From Streptomyces phyllanthi (GTDB lineage: Bacteria; Actinomycetota; Actinomycetes; Streptomycetales; Streptomycetaceae), in assembly GCF_009377205.1 (NCBI RefSeq), contig NZ_VJZE01000048.1, forward strand, positions 1 to 33,981: a stretch of 33,981 nt of DNA, in the 5' to 3' direction. The notes under the pieces were generated by a model, which worked only from the letters and a program-made list of their open reading frames with translations, was not told where the DNA came from and did not search any database. The position numbers and the translations under genes were made by a program. How positions within the stretch are numbered: position 1 is the first letter of the stretch; each line of letters starts with the position of its first letter. Positions 16,214 through 24,274 of this stretch are shown here, piece after piece.

Positions 16214-16899
16214 ACCGGGACGTCCAAGCTGTAGCCCACTCCCCGGATCGTGCGGATCATACGGGGCCCGCCCGCGGCCTGAAGCTTGCCGCGCACCCGG
16301 TGGACATGCTCCGTGACGGTCGCCTCGCCGAGCCACTCCGCAGACTTCCAGATGTGCTGCAGCAGCTGGTGCCGGGTGAACACCTGCCGCGGGTGGCTCG
16401 CGAAGAACACGATCAGGTCGAACTCCTTGGCCGTGAGCTCGACCCGGCTGCCTTCCACCCACACCTCGTGCGTGGCGGGCTCGATCCGCAGGGGCCCGTT
16501 GACGATGCATCCCGCCGGGTCCGGCCCCGCCCGGCGCAGGACGGAGCGGACCCGCGCGGCCAGTTCCGCCGGGGAGAACGGCTTGACGAGGTAGTCGTCG
16601 GCACCCAGATCGAGACCGACGATCCGGTCGGTCTCGCCGCCCCGGCCCGACAGGATGATGACCGGCAGGTCCTCGGCGGCCCCCGCCCGTCCCGTACGCA
16701 CCGCCCGCAGCACGTCCAGACCTCCCACCCCGGGCAACGACAGGTCGAGGACGACGAGCGCCGGAGCCTCGTCCGCCATCCGCTCCAGGGCCGCGCGCCC
16801 GTCGGTCGCCTCGGTCACCTCGTACCCGGCCTCGCTCAACTGCCGGTGTACCAGGGACCGGATACGCGGATCGTCGTCGACGACGAGGATGCGGGTCAC
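16210..16899 (-). CDS. OmpR/PhoB-type response regulator
   Basis: These 229 aa comprise a receiver domain (1-115) with acidic pocket DDD at 8-10, phosphoacceptor Asp52 in VVLDLSLPG and Lys106 in LVKPFSP, followed by a winged-helix DNA-binding domain (about 130-229, ending MIRTIRGVGYSLDV). The start is GTG 16899. No convincing ribosome site precedes it, so a short or leaderless transcript is possible. It overlaps cofD by 4 bp and is divergent from the acyl-CoA ligase. The 132-bp gap carries three direct repeats of GTTGA/GTTGG at 11-bp spacing, the kind of site bound by this family, so it is the prime candidate regulator. No kinase is adjacent; the nearest is the soluble kinase at 24275. Confidence 0.92.
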   Translation of the reverse strand: MTRILVVDDDPRIRSLVHRQLSEAGYEVTEATDGRAALERMADEAPALVVLDLSLPGVGGLDVLRAVRTGRAGAAEDLPVIILSGRGGETDRIVGLDLGADDYLVKPFSPAELAARVRSVLRRAGPDPAGCIVNGPLRIEPATHEVWVEGSRVELTAKEFDLIVFFASHPRQVFTRHQLLQHIWKSAEWLGEATVTEHVHRVRGKLQAAGGPRMIRTIRGVGYSLDVPV

Positions 16900-16924
16900 G
16901 GGAAACAGCTAGCACAGAGCCCTA

Positions 16925-16943
16925 CCGGGGGCAATATCCCCGG
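16925..16943. promoter_or_regulatory. Dyad and possible -10 of the response regulator-cofD operon
   Basis: CCGGGG (16925-16930) and CCCCGG (16938-16943) flank an A/T-rich centre. Read on the minus strand this gives GATATT, a possible -10 element about 35-40 bp before the regulator start. Inferred from composition and position only. Confidence 0.3.
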
Positions 16944-16970
16944 AATGCGAAAGGCCGGAGACCGACAGCC

Positions 16971-17003
16971 GTTGAGCGAGCGTTGAGAAAGGGTTGGAAG
17001 CCA
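16971..17003 (+). promoter_or_regulatory. Three 11-bp direct repeats (GTTGA/GTTGA/GTTGG), putative response-regulator operator
   Basis: GTTGAG starts at 16971, GTTGAG at 16982 and GTTGGA at 16993, an exact 11-bp period. The array lies 30-60 bp before the acyl-CoA ligase start. A TACGGAT at 17011-17017 is a possible -10, placing the repeats over the -35 region as at PhoB/PhoP- and SARP-activated promoters. The same array, including GTTGG in the last unit, recurs at 27323-27350. Confidence 0.7.
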
Positions 17004-17032
17004 GGTGATGTACGGATCGCACCATCGCATCC

Positions 17033-18607
17033 GTGGTTTTCATCGCTCCGGCCCGTGGTGCCGACACCGTCTCCGGTGTCCTTTCGTCCCAGGCGTCCAT
17101 CCGTGGGGACGCTCCCTTTCTTGTCTTCGAACGCGAACCGGGAGTCGTCGAGACGACGAGCTGGGCCGAACAGGAGGTCCGCGCCCGGCGGACGGCCACC
17201 GCCCTGGCGAATCTCGGCATCTCGGCCGGCACCCGGTTCGGCGTCCACCTCGCCAACTGCCCCGAGTTCTACGACATCTGGTTCGCCGCCGCCCATCTCG
17301 GCGCGGTCATGGTGCCGACCAACCCCCTCTCCACCGCCGCGGAACTGCGGTACCTGCTCGGCCACTCCGGCTGCCGGACCGTGCTGACCCAACCGGGCCT
17401 CGTCCCCACCGTGCGGGAGGCGGGCGCCGATCAGGTCGTCGACGTCACCACGGACTGGACCGGCGATGTCACCGGCCGTACGGGCCCACCGAACGCCGCT
17501 CCCGGCGATGTGCTGGGTGTCCTCTACACCTCGGGGACCACCAGCCGGCCCAAGGGCGTGCAGATCACACACGCCGCGTATCTCGCCGTCGGGGACGCGG
17601 TCGCGGGGCATGTCCGGCTGCGGCCCGACGACCGCTTCCTCGTGGTCCTGCCGCTCTTCCACGGCAACGCGCAGTACTACTGCTCGATGCCGGTGCTCGT
17701 CACGGGCGCGTCCATCGCGCTCACCCCCCGATTCAGCGCCGGCAGATGGCCGGAACAGGCCGCGGAACTCGGGGCCACGCTCGCCAGCCTCTTCGCCGCG
17801 CCGATCCGGATGATCCTCGCGAAGCGCGGGAACGGCGAGGGGAATTCGTCCGCGACCACCGACGGCGAATCCACCGCAGACGTATCTCCCGCCGGTCATT
17901 CCCTCCGGGCCACATTGTTCGCGCAGAACGTCTCACCGGACCAGGCCGCCGAATTCGAGCGCCGTTTCCGTACGCCGCTCGTGCAGCTCTACGGAATGAC
18001 GGAGACCGTGATTCCTCCCACCGTCAATCCGTTGTACGGGCCGCGGAATCCGCTCAGCATAGGACGCCCCCTCCCCGGCACCCGGCTGCGGATCGTGGAC
18101 CCCGACGGAGCCGACGTCGCTCCCGGGGAACCCGGCCGGCTCCTGGTCGGCGGGGAGCCCGGGCTGACGTTGATGAGCGGATACCTCGACGACCCGGAAG
18201 CGACCGCGGCCGCGCTCGCCGACGGCTGGCTGCACACCGGCGATGTCGTCCGCACCGACGCCGACGGGTTCCTCTACTTCGTCGACCGCGCCAAGGACAT
18301 GATCAAGCGCTCCGGCGAGAACGTCGCCTGCGGTGAGATCGAGCGCGTCGTCGACCGGATCGAGGGCGTCCTGGAGTCGGCGGCGGTCGGGGTCCCCGAC
18401 GCGATGCTCGACGAGGCGATCCACGTCTACGTCGTCCCGCGTCCGGACGCGCACGTCGACCCCGCCGAGGTGATCGCCCACTGCCGCGAGGAGCTGGCGA
18501 AGTTCAAGGTCCCCGATGCCGTGTACGTCGTCCCGGAGCTCCCCCGCACCTCCGTGGGGAAGATCCAGAAGCACCTCCTGCGCCACCCGGCGCCGCAGGC
18601 CCCATGA
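17033..18607 (+). CDS. AMP-dependent acyl-CoA synthetase/ligase
   Basis: ANL-superfamily enzyme of 524 aa that activates a carboxylate as acyl-AMP and normally transfers it to CoA. P-loop YTSGTTSRPKGV lies near 164-175, YGMTE near 320, the adenine/ribose motif WLHTGDV near 400, and the catalytic Lys510 in RTSVGKIQKHLL. It is closest in style to the CaiC/FadD group of medium-size CoA ligases; the acid cannot be predicted. GTG 17033 has no ribosome site and sits about 16 nt after the putative -10, suggesting a leaderless or nearly leaderless message. It is the first gene of the operon running through the nitroreductase and 111-aa protein to fbiC, preceded by the 11-bp repeat array. Confidence 0.92.
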   Translation: MVFIAPARGADTVSGVLSSQASIRGDAPFLVFEREPGVVETTSWAEQEVRARRTATALANLGISAGTRFGVHLANCPEFYDIWFAAAHLGAVMVPTNPLSTAAELRYLLGHSGCRTVLTQPGLVPTVREAGADQVVDVTTDWTGDVTGRTGPPNAAPGDVLGVLYTSGTTSRPKGVQITHAAYLAVGDAVAGHVRLRPDDRFLVVLPLFHGNAQYYCSMPVLVTGASIALTPRFSAGRWPEQAAELGATLASLFAAPIRMILAKRGNGEGNSSATTDGESTADVSPAGHSLRATLFAQNVSPDQAAEFERRFRTPLVQLYGMTETVIPPTVNPLYGPRNPLSIGRPLPGTRLRIVDPDGADVAPGEPGRLLVGGEPGLTLMSGYLDDPEATAAALADGWLHTGDVVRTDADGFLYFVDRAKDMIKRSGENVACGEIERVVDRIEGVLESAAVGVPDAMLDEAIHVYVVPRPDAHVDPAEVIAHCREELAKFKVPDAVYVVPELPRTSVGKIQKHLLRHPAPQAP

Positions 18608-18633
18608 GTCGGAGACACCGAGTTGGAGGCACC

Positions 18634-19476
18634 ATGACAGCAGTGCAGCCCGAAAAGGCGGCGGGGACGCCGTCGTCCCTGGGCCTGACGTTCAAGGAGG
18701 CCGTCGGCAGGCGCCGCTCGATCCGCTACTACAAGCCCTGGCAGCCGGTCGAGCGCGAGAAGATCCAGAAGATCCTGGAGGCGGCCAGGCTCCAGTCCTG
18801 CCACGGCAACGCGGGCCATATCCGCAAGGCGGTCGTCGTGCACCGCGAGGAGACCGACGAGGACGTCTTCGCCGGACTCGTCGACGCGCTCTACAACCAG
18901 CCCCAGGCCTCCCAGGCACCGGTCCACATCTACTGGACGATCGACATGACCGGCTGGGAGCACCTGCGCGACAACCTGAAGGGCCTGATCGACGCCGGGG
19001 CACTGACCTCCAGTTACGGCTGGAGCGAGCAGTTCATCGACGAGATCGTCCTGAAGACACCCGACTTCAACGTGATGGCCGGGGAACGGCGGTTCGCCGA
19101 GTGGCTGTCGGCCATCGAGACGGGCATGGCCATCGGCGCCGCCCTGCTGGCCGCCCAGGACGAGGGCCTCGGCACCCAGCTCCTGACCGGCAAGCGGGGG
19201 CAGATGGCCGAACTGCTCGGCATCCCGGACACGGCCACGGTCGCCCAGATCCAGCTGCTCGGCTACGCGGCCGAGGGCACCGAGGCGGGCGGGCAGCGGC
19301 CCCGGCCCGGCTTCGACGAGCTCTACTTCGACGGCCGCTGGGGCAACTCCCTGCACCGCGACCCGGAGGTCGTCGCCGAACTGATCGACGAGGGAATGAT
19401 CCAGGAGCAGGCCCCCCTCCCGTACCGGCGCAGGGAGGTCCGGGCGCTCGCCGCGATGTTCGGTCTGCCGGACTGA
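18634..19476 (+). CDS. Nitroreductase-family flavoprotein
   Basis: These 280 aa are of the FMN-dependent nitroreductase fold. The N-terminal FMN-phosphate motif is RRRSIRYYKPW (near 27-37); the central helix SAIETGMAIGAALLAAQ and the segment DEGLGTQLLTG are typical of the dimer interface and FMN site. The loop that normally reads S-A-x-N-x-Q is SCHGNAGHIRKAVVV, unusual and possibly substrate-specific. ATG 18634 has GGAGG at 5-nt spacing; an ATG overlapping the ligase stop (18604) is a poorer choice. FbiB carries a nitroreductase-fold domain that reduces dehydro-F420-0, so in an operon with fbiC this protein could do a similar deazaflavin-intermediate reduction. That role is inference. Confidence 0.88.
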   Translation: MTAVQPEKAAGTPSSLGLTFKEAVGRRRSIRYYKPWQPVEREKIQKILEAARLQSCHGNAGHIRKAVVVHREETDEDVFAGLVDALYNQPQASQAPVHIYWTIDMTGWEHLRDNLKGLIDAGALTSSYGWSEQFIDEIVLKTPDFNVMAGERRFAEWLSAIETGMAIGAALLAAQDEGLGTQLLTGKRGQMAELLGIPDTATVAQIQLLGYAAEGTEAGGQRPRPGFDELYFDGRWGNSLHRDPEVVAELIDEGMIQEQAPLPYRRREVRALAAMFGLPD

Positions 19477-19482
19477 CTCCCC

Positions 19483-19511
19483 GGGACGGCCGACGTCTCT
19501 TCGGCCGTCCC
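19483..19511 (+). terminator. Strong intra-operon hairpin after the nitroreductase gene
   Basis: GGGACGGCCGA (19483-19493) and TCGGCCGTCCC (19501-19511) form a perfect 11-bp stem with a 7-nt loop, 7 bp after the nitroreductase stop and 39 bp before the next gene. It could terminate part of the transcription, so that the 111-aa protein and fbiC are made in smaller amounts, or act as an mRNA 3'-end stabiliser. Confidence 0.6.
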
Positions 19512-19550
19512 AGGGCTCTTCCCCATCCGACCACCCGGAAAGGTCGCATC

Positions 19551-19886
19551 GTGCCCGGTCCCGACTTCGTCGCTCACCGATCCGTCCAGCGGTACGCCGC
19601 CACACTCGCCGACCTCACACCCCGGGAGCGCGACGAACGGCTGGACCTGCTGCAGTCGTTCGCCGAGTACGTGGACCGTGACCCGGACACGATGATCGAG
19701 GAGATCTTCGACGAGGAGACCCGCAAGTACCGCAAGCGCGGCTTCTACACCGACGAGGCCAAGGCCTTCGCCGCGAGCTTCGGCGACGAGCCCAACGCCC
19801 GGTTGCGGCGCAGCAACGTCATCCGCGCCTTCTTCATCGCCAACGGACGCCGCCTGCTGACCGAGCGGCCGGCCTGGATGAGCTGA
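19551..19886 (+). CDS. Small protein with possible integrase-SAM-like helical fold
   Basis: These 111 aa from GTG 19551 (AAAGG ribosome site) form an all-helical, charged protein. The pattern from LTPRERDERLDLLQSF through RDPDTMIEEIFDE to SNVIRAFFIANGRRL resembles the N-terminal core-binding (SAM-like) domain of tyrosine recombinases, but no catalytic domain follows and there is no other sign of a mobile element. The operon position between a nitroreductase and fbiC argues for a borrowed fold used in binding, perhaps as an enzyme subunit or adaptor. It is 20 bp before fbiC, so co-translation is likely. I do not recognise a named family; the fold similarity is by eye. Confidence 0.75.
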   Translation: MPGPDFVAHRSVQRYAATLADLTPRERDERLDLLQSFAEYVDRDPDTMIEEIFDEETRKYRKRGFYTDEAKAFAASFGDEPNARLRRSNVIRAFFIANGRRLLTERPAWMS

Positions 19887-19905
19887 CCACGATCAGGAGC
19901 GACAA

Positions 19906-22275
19906 GTGGACGACCTCGCACAGCGCAGTACGGCGGACCTCGTCGCCGCCGCCGGACGACGACGCGACGACGCCTTCGGCACCCGCATCACGTACTCCCC
20001 GAAGGTGTTCGTCCCGCTGACCCGGCTCTGCCGCGACCGGTGCGGCTACTGCACGTACGCGACCGCACCGCGCACCCTGCCCGCCCCCTACCTGTCGCCG
20101 GGGGAGGTGCTGGACATCGCGTCCCGGGGAGCCGAAGCCGGCTGTCACGAGGCGCTCTTCACGCTCGGCGAGAAGCCGGAGGCACGCTACCCGCGGGCGC
20201 GGGAATGGCTGGCGGACCACGGGTACGCCTCGACCGTGGACTACCTCGCGGCGATGTGCGAGCTGGTCCTCACGGAGACGGGGCTGCTGCCGCACACCAA
20301 CGCCGGAGCGCTCGCCGCGTCCGAACTCGCCACCCTGCGACGGGTGTCGGCCTCGCAGGGCATGATGATCGAGTCACTGCGGACCGACCTCCCCGCCCAT
20401 CGCGGCGCACCGGACAAGGCGCCCGCCCGCCGACTGGAGACCCTGGAGGAAGCCGGCCGGCAGCGGATCCCGTTCACGACCGGCATCCTCGTCGGCATCG
20501 GCGAGACCGAACGGGACCGGATCGCCGCGCTGCACGCCATCGCCGCCTCGCATGCCCGACACGGCCATGTGCAGGAGGTCATCGTCCAGAACTTCCTCCC
20601 CAAGCCGCACACCGCGATGCGCGACGCTCCGCCCTGCCCGCCACAGGAGCACATCCGGGCCGTTGCGCTGGCGCGGCTCGTCCTCCCGGTGGACATCCAC
20701 GTCCAGGCACCGCCCAACCTCTCCGACCCCGAACGGCTCGGCACGCTGATCGCCGCGGGCATCGACGACTGGGGCGGGGTGTCACCGGTGACGGCCGACC
20801 ACGTCAACCCGGAACGCCCCTGGCCCGCGATCCGGGTGCTCAGGGCAGCCACGGAGGCGACGGGCCACGTCCTGGCGCCCCGCCTGCCGGTCCACCCGGA
20901 GTTCGCCCGCACCGCCGACCGCTGGCTCGACGAACGGCTGCGCTTCCCGGTGCTCGACCGCTCGGACGCCGACTTCCTGGGGCGCGACGACCCCGGCGCG
21001 CACTGGCCCGAGCGGTACGAGGCCGCGGCCAACGTCGGCACCGGCGCGGAGGTCGTCCAGATCGGCCGCCGCTCCTCGGCCTGGTACTCCGGCGCGGGCA
21101 CCGACCCGGTCGTACTCCTGCCCGGCCCGGCGGCCGCCTCGGGAGCGGTCCGCGAGGTGCTCGACGGGGTGCTGGCGGGACAGGAGACCGGCCACGACGA
21201 ACTGCTGACGCTCTTCACGGCGCGTGGCCCCGAAGTCGCCGCGGTCGCGGAGGCGGCCGACCGGATCCGTCGCGAACTCGTCGGCGAGGACGTCACGTTC
21301 GTGGCCAACCGCAACATCAACTACACCAACGTCTGCACGTTCCGGTGCACGTTCTGCGCTTTCTCCAAGGGGCCGCTGTCCCTGAACCTGCGCGGGACGC
21401 CGTACCTCCTGACGATCGACGAGATCGTCGCCCGCGCGACCGAGGCCCGGGAACTCGGGGCCACCGAGGTGTGCCTGCAGGGCGGGATCCACCCGAGGTT
21501 CGACGGGGACTTCTACGTCGAGGTCGCCCGGGCGATCCACGAGGCCCTGCCCGACCTCCACATCCACGGCTTCACCGCGCTCGAGGTACGGGAGGGCGCC
21601 CGGAGGCTGGGGGAGTCCCTCGAGGACTATCTGCGCCGGCTCCGGGAGGCCGGGCTCAGCTCACTCCCGGGGACCGCCGCGGAGATCCTGGACGACGGGA
21701 TCCGTGCCGTCCTCTGCCCCGACAAGCTGGACACGGAGCAGTGGCTCGACGTGCATCGCACCGCGCACCGGATCGGGCTGCGCTCCAACGTCACCATCAT
21801 GTTCGGCTCGGTCGAGCGCCCCGAACACTGGGTCCGCCATCTCCTGCGGACCCGCGCGTTGCAGCGGGAGACCGGAGGCTTCACCGAGTTCGTGCCACTG
21901 CCGTTCGTGCACATGGCGGCGCCCGTCCATCTCAAGCGCGCGGCGCGCAGAGGGCCCACCTGGCGCGAGGCGGTGCTCATGCACGCCGTCGCCCGGATCG
22001 CCTACCGCGACACGATCCCCAACATCCAGGCGTCCTGGGTGAAGCTGGGGCCGGTCGGCGCCCGCCAGCTGCTCGCCGCCGGTGTCAACGACCTCGGCGG
22101 CACGCTCATGGACGAGAACATCAGCCGGGCCGCGGGCGCCACCCACGGCCAGGGCCTCACCCCCGCCGACTTCGCGGCCCTGGCGGCGGCGGTGGGGCGT
22201 CCGGTGCGCAGGCGGACCACCTTGTACGGGGATGTGCCGGGGGTACGGGTACCGGTTCTCGGAGAGGCACGGTGA
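19906..22275 (+). CDS. fbiC: FbiC: FO synthase, fused CofG-CofH radical SAM enzyme
   Basis: Makes FO, the deazaflavin core of F420, from tyrosine and 5-amino-6-(D-ribitylamino)uracil. The protein has 789 aa, near the usual length or slightly short. It contains two radical SAM domains: the CofG-like half with Cys42, Cys46 and Cys49 in CRDRCGYC, and the CofH-like half with Cys477, Cys481 and Cys484 in CTFRCTFC. Further typical segments include NFLPKPHTAM and VQNF in the first half and CLQGGIHP in the second. GTG 19906 is preceded by CAGGAG. It is the last gene of the ligase-nitroreductase operon, and its stop lies inside a strong bidirectional terminator. F420 genomes usually carry a single stand-alone fbiC, so an fbiC inside a regulated accessory operon suggests inducible deazaflavin production. 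Confidence 0.95.
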   Translation: MDDLAQRSTADLVAAAGRRRDDAFGTRITYSPKVFVPLTRLCRDRCGYCTYATAPRTLPAPYLSPGEVLDIASRGAEAGCHEALFTLGEKPEARYPRAREWLADHGYASTVDYLAAMCELVLTETGLLPHTNAGALAASELATLRRVSASQGMMIESLRTDLPAHRGAPDKAPARRLETLEEAGRQRIPFTTGILVGIGETERDRIAALHAIAASHARHGHVQEVIVQNFLPKPHTAMRDAPPCPPQEHIRAVALARLVLPVDIHVQAPPNLSDPERLGTLIAAGIDDWGGVSPVTADHVNPERPWPAIRVLRAATEATGHVLAPRLPVHPEFARTADRWLDERLRFPVLDRSDADFLGRDDPGAHWPERYEAAANVGTGAEVVQIGRRSSAWYSGAGTDPVVLLPGPAAASGAVREVLDGVLAGQETGHDELLTLFTARGPEVAAVAEAADRIRRELVGEDVTFVANRNINYTNVCTFRCTFCAFSKGPLSLNLRGTPYLLTIDEIVARATEARELGATEVCLQGGIHPRFDGDFYVEVARAIHEALPDLHIHGFTALEVREGARRLGESLEDYLRRLREAGLSSLPGTAAEILDDGIRAVLCPDKLDTEQWLDVHRTAHRIGLRSNVTIMFGSVERPEHWVRHLLRTRALQRETGGFTEFVPLPFVHMAAPVHLKRAARRGPTWREAVLMHAVARIAYRDTIPNIQASWVKLGPVGARQLLAAGVNDLGGTLMDENISRAAGATHGQGLTPADFAALAAAVGRPVRRRTTLYGDVPGVRVPVLGEAR

Positions 22276-22296
22276 CCGACCCGCGGGGTCGGTCAC
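22272..22296. terminator. Bidirectional terminator at the convergent fbiC / activator ends
   Basis: GTGACCGACCC (22272-22282) pairs perfectly with GGGTCGGTCAC (22286-22296) across a 3-nt loop. The left arm contains the fbiC TGA stop. The activator gene on the other strand ends at 22322, 26 bp away, so the stem can serve both transcripts. Confidence 0.8.
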
Positions 22297-22321
22297 CCCG
22301 TGTGAACCGACGGGGCCGTCC

Positions 22322-24139
22322 CTACTGGGGATACTGACCGACGAACTCGATCCCGAACGCGCTCATCCGCCGGTACAGCGTGGCCCGGCTCATCCCGAGT
22401 ACGGCGGCGGCCCTCACCCGGTTGCCCTTTGTCTCCCACAGGGTCTTGACGATCAGGTCGCGCTCGGCGGCCTCCAGCCGGGACAGCCGCCGTCTGCTGG
22501 TGCCCGACACGAAGCTCATGGGCAGGTCCCCGGCCTCGATGTCGCCGACCGGACGCCGTCTGAGCGCGGCACGCAGCACGGACTGGAGTTCCGTCACGTT
22601 GCCCGGCCAGTGCCCGCCGGCGAGCAGCCGGGCCGTCTCGGCCGAGCAGCGCACGCGGCGGCCCGGCGCGAGCCCGCGCAGCAGCGCCTCGGCCAGCGCG
22701 CCCAGATCTCCGGGGCGGTGACGCAGCGGCAGCAGGGTGACCGACGCGTCGAACAGGTCGAGCACGTCGTACACCGGGGCGGAGTCCTCCACCGTCGTGG
22801 CGGTCACCATGCCGACGAGCCAGAGCTCCGGGGAGGCGCCCGTGAGTCCGGCGCGGATGGCCGCCACGGTTGCCCGGTCGGCCCGTTCCAGGTGGCGCAG
22901 AACTACCGTGCCGGTCGAGTCGGCCAGAGCCGTGTCCAGGGCTTCGCGCGTGATGTCGGGAGCCTGCGCGCAGTCCAGCACGGTGAACCGCCGGCTCGGG
23001 CGCCGGTCGAGATGGGCGGCGCGTACGACGGCGTACTTGCCGACGCCGGGTTCGCCGAGAAGCAGGGTGGACGTCCGCCGCGCCGCCGCCCTGCGGACCG
23101 CGCCGCACGCGCTGAGCCAGGCCGGATCGGTGCCGGCCAGACCGGCGAAGGGGCGCTCCGAGGCGGCCGCCGCGATCTCACCCCTGCGCTGTTCTCCCCT
23201 CCGCGCTTCTCCTGTCCGCGCTTCTCTCTTCCGGGCTTCTCCCTTCCGTACCGGCCTGGGAAAGCTCACCTCCAGCACCACGCCGAGGGATCGCCTTCCG
23301 GACCGTACGGGAACGGAGTGCAGCCTGGTCTCCCCGACGCTGAGCAGCAGCCGCGCCTCACCGCGCGCGCCGCGGGCGAGGTCCGCGGCGATGTGCTCGA
23401 TGTGCTCCCGGTCCGCCGCGGGCAGACGGGTAGCGGCCGGGTTCGCCATGACGAAGTCGCCGGACACGGCCAGCACCGGGTTGGCCGACCGCGCGCAGGT
23501 GGCCTGGAACTCCGCCATCAGAGCCCTGGGCCCGGCACAGACCCGCTCCAGGAGCAGCCGCTCGACGTCGTGGGCGGCCTGGCCCGCCAGAACGCGCATG
23601 AGGTCGTTGGCATCCGAGGCACCGCAGGTGATGTCGATGATCCCTTCGAGCCTGCCGGTCAGGGGGTTGCGGATCGGCGCTCCGGCGCAGGCGAACGGCC
23701 GCAGGGGATCCGTGAAGTGCTCGGCGCCGACGACGAGGGTCGCCGAACGGCTCTCCAGTGTCGTCCCGACACCGTTGGTCCCCGCGTGCTGCTCGGCGTA
23801 GCTGAAGCCGGGCGCGAACGAGATCTGGTCGAGTCTGCCCCGTAGACAGCTCTCTCCCACCCTGCGGTCCAGCAGCCGGCCGTGGGCGTCGGTGAGCACG
23901 ACGCCGACGGCCATGCCCGACAGCTGTTCCTGCAGCCGTTCCATCACCGGCGCGGCGCAGGTCGCGAGGGATCCGTCGAAGTCGAGATCCGGCTCGTAGG
24001 GGATGTCGAACCGCTCGGCGGGGACTCCGGCGGTCAGCGACCGGCGCCACGAGGCGAGGATCTGTGTGCGCACGGAGGCGTCGGGGCTGTCGCCGCTGAG
24101 GAACCGCTCACGGGCACGCTCGACGTGGGCACGTTCCAT
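22322..24139 (-). CDS. AcoR/MimR-like GAF-AAA+-Fis transcription activator with degraded ATPase motifs
   Basis: These 605 aa have the layout of AcoR-type enhancer-binding proteins: an N-terminal GAF region (about 60-200) with the hallmark EQHAGTNGVGTTL, a PAS-like segment (about 205-290), a charged repeat linker rich in GEAR (about 298-321), an AAA+ domain (about 330-540) and a Fis helix-turn-helix (about 555-605, KGNRVRAAAVLGMSRATLYRR). The Walker A is GEPGVGK (362-368). The Walker B region reads TVVLRHLERAD, lacking the acidic D-E pair, and the sigma-54 contact loop GAFTGA is absent. Streptomyces has no sigma-54, so it must work through another holoenzyme. Homologues with intact domains regulate acetoin or alkane oxidation genes. 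It lies between the two repeat-controlled blocks, so it may also control them. Confidence 0.9.
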   Translation of the reverse strand: MERAHVERARERFLSGDSPDASVRTQILASWRRSLTAGVPAERFDIPYEPDLDFDGSLATCAAPVMERLQEQLSGMAVGVVLTDAHGRLLDRRVGESCLRGRLDQISFAPGFSYAEQHAGTNGVGTTLESRSATLVVGAEHFTDPLRPFACAGAPIRNPLTGRLEGIIDITCGASDANDLMRVLAGQAAHDVERLLLERVCAGPRALMAEFQATCARSANPVLAVSGDFVMANPAATRLPAADREHIEHIAADLARGARGEARLLLSVGETRLHSVPVRSGRRSLGVVLEVSFPRPVRKGEARKREARTGEARRGEQRRGEIAAAASERPFAGLAGTDPAWLSACGAVRRAAARRTSTLLLGEPGVGKYAVVRAAHLDRRPSRRFTVLDCAQAPDITREALDTALADSTGTVVLRHLERADRATVAAIRAGLTGASPELWLVGMVTATTVEDSAPVYDVLDLFDASVTLLPLRHRPGDLGALAEALLRGLAPGRRVRCSAETARLLAGGHWPGNVTELQSVLRAALRRRPVGDIEAGDLPMSFVSGTSRRRLSRLEAAERDLIVKTLWETKGNRVRAAAVLGMSRATLYRRMSAFGIEFVGQYPQ

Positions 24140-24274
24140 CTCACCACCACCTTGCGGTGCGGGCCGCGTTGCAGGAGGAGCAAGTCAACAATACGGCGCG
24201 GTGGTGTTTCCGGAAGAAGCGAACTGTCTCAATCTGGCACAGCCACGGCCGGAACCGTCTCGTGTCATGGTTCC

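Noticed and set aside
19551..19886. Integrase-like pattern considered as evidence of a mobile element
   Set aside because: There is no catalytic domain, att-like repeat, excisionase or tRNA nearby, and the gene fits tightly in an operon.
24169..24193. TTGC-N7-GCAA dyad and a single GTTGAC on the minus strand between activator and histidine kinase
   Set aside because: The dyad arms are only 4 bp and the GTTGA has no partner 11 bp away, so I do not count it as another member of the repeat-array regulon.
24235..24252. TGGCAC resembling a sigma-54 -24 element before the histidine kinase
   Set aside because: There is no matching -12 GC element at the required spacing, and Streptomyces-type genomes lack sigma-54.
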